From the NCBI GenBank assembly GCA_964601085.1, contig CAZRLN010000060.1, positions 1 through 16,732 of the forward strand: a stretch of DNA of 16,732 nucleotides, given 5' to 3'. A program made the translations under genes and the position numbers. Under the pieces are notes generated by a model. The model had not been told where the DNA came from. It ran no database searches and was given only the letters and a program-made list of their open reading frames with translations. Shown here piece by piece: positions 15,383-16,732 of this stretch. The DNA comes from UBA1444 sp964601085 (GTDB taxonomy: Bacteria > Bacillota > Negativicutes > UBA1444). Position 1 is the stretch's first letter. Every line of letters starts with the position of its first letter.

Positions 15383-16021
15383 CTACGCCGTCTGCGCCAT
15401 TTCCTGCGCCCAGGCATCCAGCCCTTTCAAAGTCGCTTCCTGCGTCAGCCTGCTGATTTCCGGCAACTCACCGCCCCAAGCCTTCTCGGCGGCGGCGTAA
15501 CCGTCCTCAACCGCCTTTTTCAGCAATTCGACCTTCGACGGATCGCCGCCGGCAAGTGCTTTCGCGAAAGCAATCGCCCGCTCGGAAGTCTGTTTTACTC
15601 CCCAGAACCCGTCCTCGGCAATTTCCTGTTGCGCTGTCAGACGCGTGCTTTCATCCACTTCCAGGTTCTGATAAAATTCTTTGAGCTTTCCGTCGTACTT
15701 CTCCAAAATCCGGTCATAGCTTAGTCCCTTTGATTCGCCGAATTTCAAGCTTTGCGTGGAAAAAAGATTTTCGACCGTTGCCTTCAGCGACGCAAATTTT
15801 AGTTCAACCTGCTGCGAGATTTCACTGAGGGTTGCAGTATCCCGCGTGTAGGTCTTCACACTTTCACTCTGCGGCGCCGATTTTTCATAGACAGCTGCTT
15901 CACCGGTCGCAGCTGCCTTCTGTTTGGCGTCAGCGCCTACAGCATTTGCGGATTTTGACGAAACACCGTTAGCACTTGCGGACACATTTTGATTCGATCC
16001 CTGAATCGACGAAATGGCCAT
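15383..16021 (-). CDS. Hypothetical protein with conserved-looking C-terminal domain
   Basis: 212 aa, not recognised with confidence. Residues 1-60 are a low-complexity Ser/Ala/Asn/Gln stretch starting MAISSIQGSNQN. Residues about 60-208 look like a folded helical domain, with a striking segment at 136-160 (EDGFWGVKQTSERAIAF, then ALAGGDPSK) and AEKAWGGELPEI at 179-190. I recall similar segments in unannotated bacterial proteins but cannot name a function. There is no cysteine, signal peptide or membrane helix. The frame also opens at ATG 16028-16030, but AAGGAGG abuts that codon, while ATG 16019-16021 lies nine bases from it and is the better start. It follows the GGDEF-hemerythrin gene by 71 nt on the same strand, so the two may be co-transcribed. 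Confidence 0.8.
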   Translation of the reverse strand: MAISSIQGSNQNVSASANGVSSKSANAVGADAKQKAAATGEAAVYEKSAPQSESVKTYTRDTATLSEISQQVELKFASLKATVENLFSTQSLKFGESKGLSYDRILEKYDGKLKEFYQNLEVDESTRLTAQQEIAEDGFWGVKQTSERAIAFAKALAGGDPSKVELLKKAVEDGYAAAEKAWGGELPEISRLTQEATLKGLDAWAQEMAQTA

Positions 16022-16092
16022 TGAAATCATCCTCCTTGATGCATTTCTCGGGGAAATCCCCTTTAAATCATTATCGATTTTTTTATCGTCTT
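16022..16092 (-). other. Short intergenic region with GGGG/CCCC hairpin
   Basis: 71 nt between the hemerythrin stop and the next gene. It is AT-rich on the hemerythrin side. Closer to the next start, minus-strand GGGGATTTCCCC can form a four-pair stem with an ATTT loop, without a T-run after it. I see neither a convincing terminator nor a clear promoter. Confidence 0.4.
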
Positions 16093-16732
16093 TTATAAGT
16101 CGAATTTGTCCTTGCCGAACTTTTCTCGGGTCAAAGGATAATACAGCCGATCTTCTTGCAACATACGGGCAATAACCACATCATCCACAAGGAAGGAAAC
16201 AAAACTCGACAATTTGGTCTTCCCGCCCTGATAACTTTCTCTCAGGGTTGCTGCCTTTGTCAGCAGTTCGCGATGAATCCGACGGTGTTCCTCAACTTTC
16301 GGATAGCCAATTTGTTCCAATAGTAGCTCTTCAAATTCAAAGTGACTCGCCAGTTCCCGCAACAAGCTTGCGAGCAGAGTCAGGGCGTCATCCGGCTTTG
16401 CATGAGGATTTAGCGCCACAGCAAAATATTCATTGGCCATCGCAAATAGCATTCGATGTTGAACATCGATCTCCGGTTGCCCGCTTTCCCATTCCGTAAC
16501 CCATTGCAGATGCAACGGCGCCGTGGAAGATTGCACCAAACCGTGGCATACAGTGCAATTGCGGCCGGTTTTCTTTGCCTGATACAGCGCATCGTCAGTC
16601 CGTTTGTACCAATCCGCAAATTCTTCGCCAATGGCTCGTTCAGCAACTCCGAAACTGGCAGTTACAATGCCGGCCGAAGGGTGAGATTTCTCCGAGAGTC
16701 GAACCCTGATTTTCTCTGCGGCGGCAACTGCC
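16093..16732 (-). CDS. GGDEF-hemerythrin fusion protein, C-terminal part (5' end outside window)
   Basis: The frame is open from the right edge to TAA at 16093, giving the last 212 residues. The first ~60 are the end of a GGDEF diguanylate cyclase domain (TASFGVAERAIGEEFADW, then RTDDALYQAKKTGRN); the GG(D/E)EF active site lies outside. A linker with CTVCH leads to a bacteriohemerythrin domain starting LQWVTEWESGQPEIDVQH. Of the seven di-iron ligands, six are visible: His in DVQH, His and second Glu in HFEFEE, two His in HRRIH, and Asp in QED. The His expected five residues before that Asp is Arg (ARMLQED). Hemerythrins bind O2 or sense redox state, and the fusion suggests oxygen- or redox-controlled c-di-GMP synthesis in the cytoplasm. 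A TTG at 16537-16539 could be mistaken for the start of a stand-alone hemerythrin. Whether the cyclase is active is unknown. Confidence 0.9.
   Translation of the reverse strand, partial: AVAAAEKIRVRLSEKSHPSAGIVTASFGVAERAIGEEFADWYKRTDDALYQAKKTGRNCTVCHGLVQSSTAPLHLQWVTEWESGQPEIDVQHRMLFAMANEYFAVALNPHAKPDDALTLLASLLRELASHFEFEELLLEQIGYPKVEEHRRIHRELLTKAATLRESYQGGKTKLSSFVSFLVDDVVIARMLQEDRLYYPLTREKFGKDKFDL

Noticed and set aside
15383..16030. ATG at 16028-16030 as start of the 212-aa protein
   Set aside because: AAGGAGG touches this ATG; the next ATG at 16019-16021 is nine bases away, a normal spacing.
16093..16539. Stand-alone 148-aa hemerythrin
   Set aside because: The frame continues upstream without a stop into a GGDEF C-terminus; the TTG at its start has no ribosome site and is an internal Leu codon.
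16410..16646. 78-aa minus-strand frame in the GGDEF-hemerythrin region
   Set aside because: It is a different frame of the fusion gene and encodes no recognisable domain.
1..16732. CRISPR array, tRNA or rRNA genes, phage or defence island
   Set aside because: No regular spaced repeats, no tRNA-like cloverleaf and no integrase, toxin or restriction genes were seen; the gene content is core housekeeping.

Overview
The window is chromosomal housekeeping DNA of a Bacillota bacterium. Class Negativicutes (Sporomusa/Pelosinus relatives) is my best guess, from remembered gene order and moderate GC, with no phylogenetic test behind it. Supporting traits are strong AGGAGG-type ribosome binding sites, a T-box leader on pheST, an L20-type attenuator on infC-rpmI-rplT, and mutS2, zapA and ktrAB. 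Every gene I accept reads on the minus strand, so transcription runs right to left. The larger plus-strand open frames are antisense shadows.

From right to left the layout is as follows. (1) The right edge holds the 3' part of a GGDEF (diguanylate cyclase) gene that continues without a stop into a hemerythrin domain, followed by an unrecognised 212-aa protein. (2) A sigma-70-type promoter, an attenuator leader and infC-rpmI-rplT, closed by an intrinsic terminator. infC appears to start at ATT, which adds 16 residues to the shorter GTG reading. (3) A class II aldolase gene with a TTG start and its own terminator. (4) ktrB-ktrA (potassium uptake), overlapping by ATGA with a SPOUT rRNA 2'-O-methyltransferase gene. 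(5) A promoter, a Phe T-box riboswitch with TTC specifier, then pheS-pheT and a terminator. (6) An operon zapA - U32 peptidase-like gene - mutS2 - DUF2148 ferredoxin-like gene, with gaps of about 21 nt throughout. (7) A 48-bp perfect palindrome acting as terminator and, directly after it, the 5' end of a group IIC intron that runs off the left edge.

The genes serve translation (infC, rpmI, rplT, pheS, pheT, rRNA methylation), genome and division upkeep (mutS2, zapA), potassium uptake and central carbon metabolism. The two translation operons each carry a leader RNA that senses its own output: uncharged tRNA-Phe for pheST, and most likely L20 for infC-rpmI-rplT.

I did not find a convincing new multi-gene system. 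The points most worth a second look are the GGDEF-hemerythrin fusion with one iron-ligand histidine replaced by arginine and a CxxCH linker, the group IIC intron junction at the terminator, the ATT start of infC, and the unrecognised 212-aa protein.
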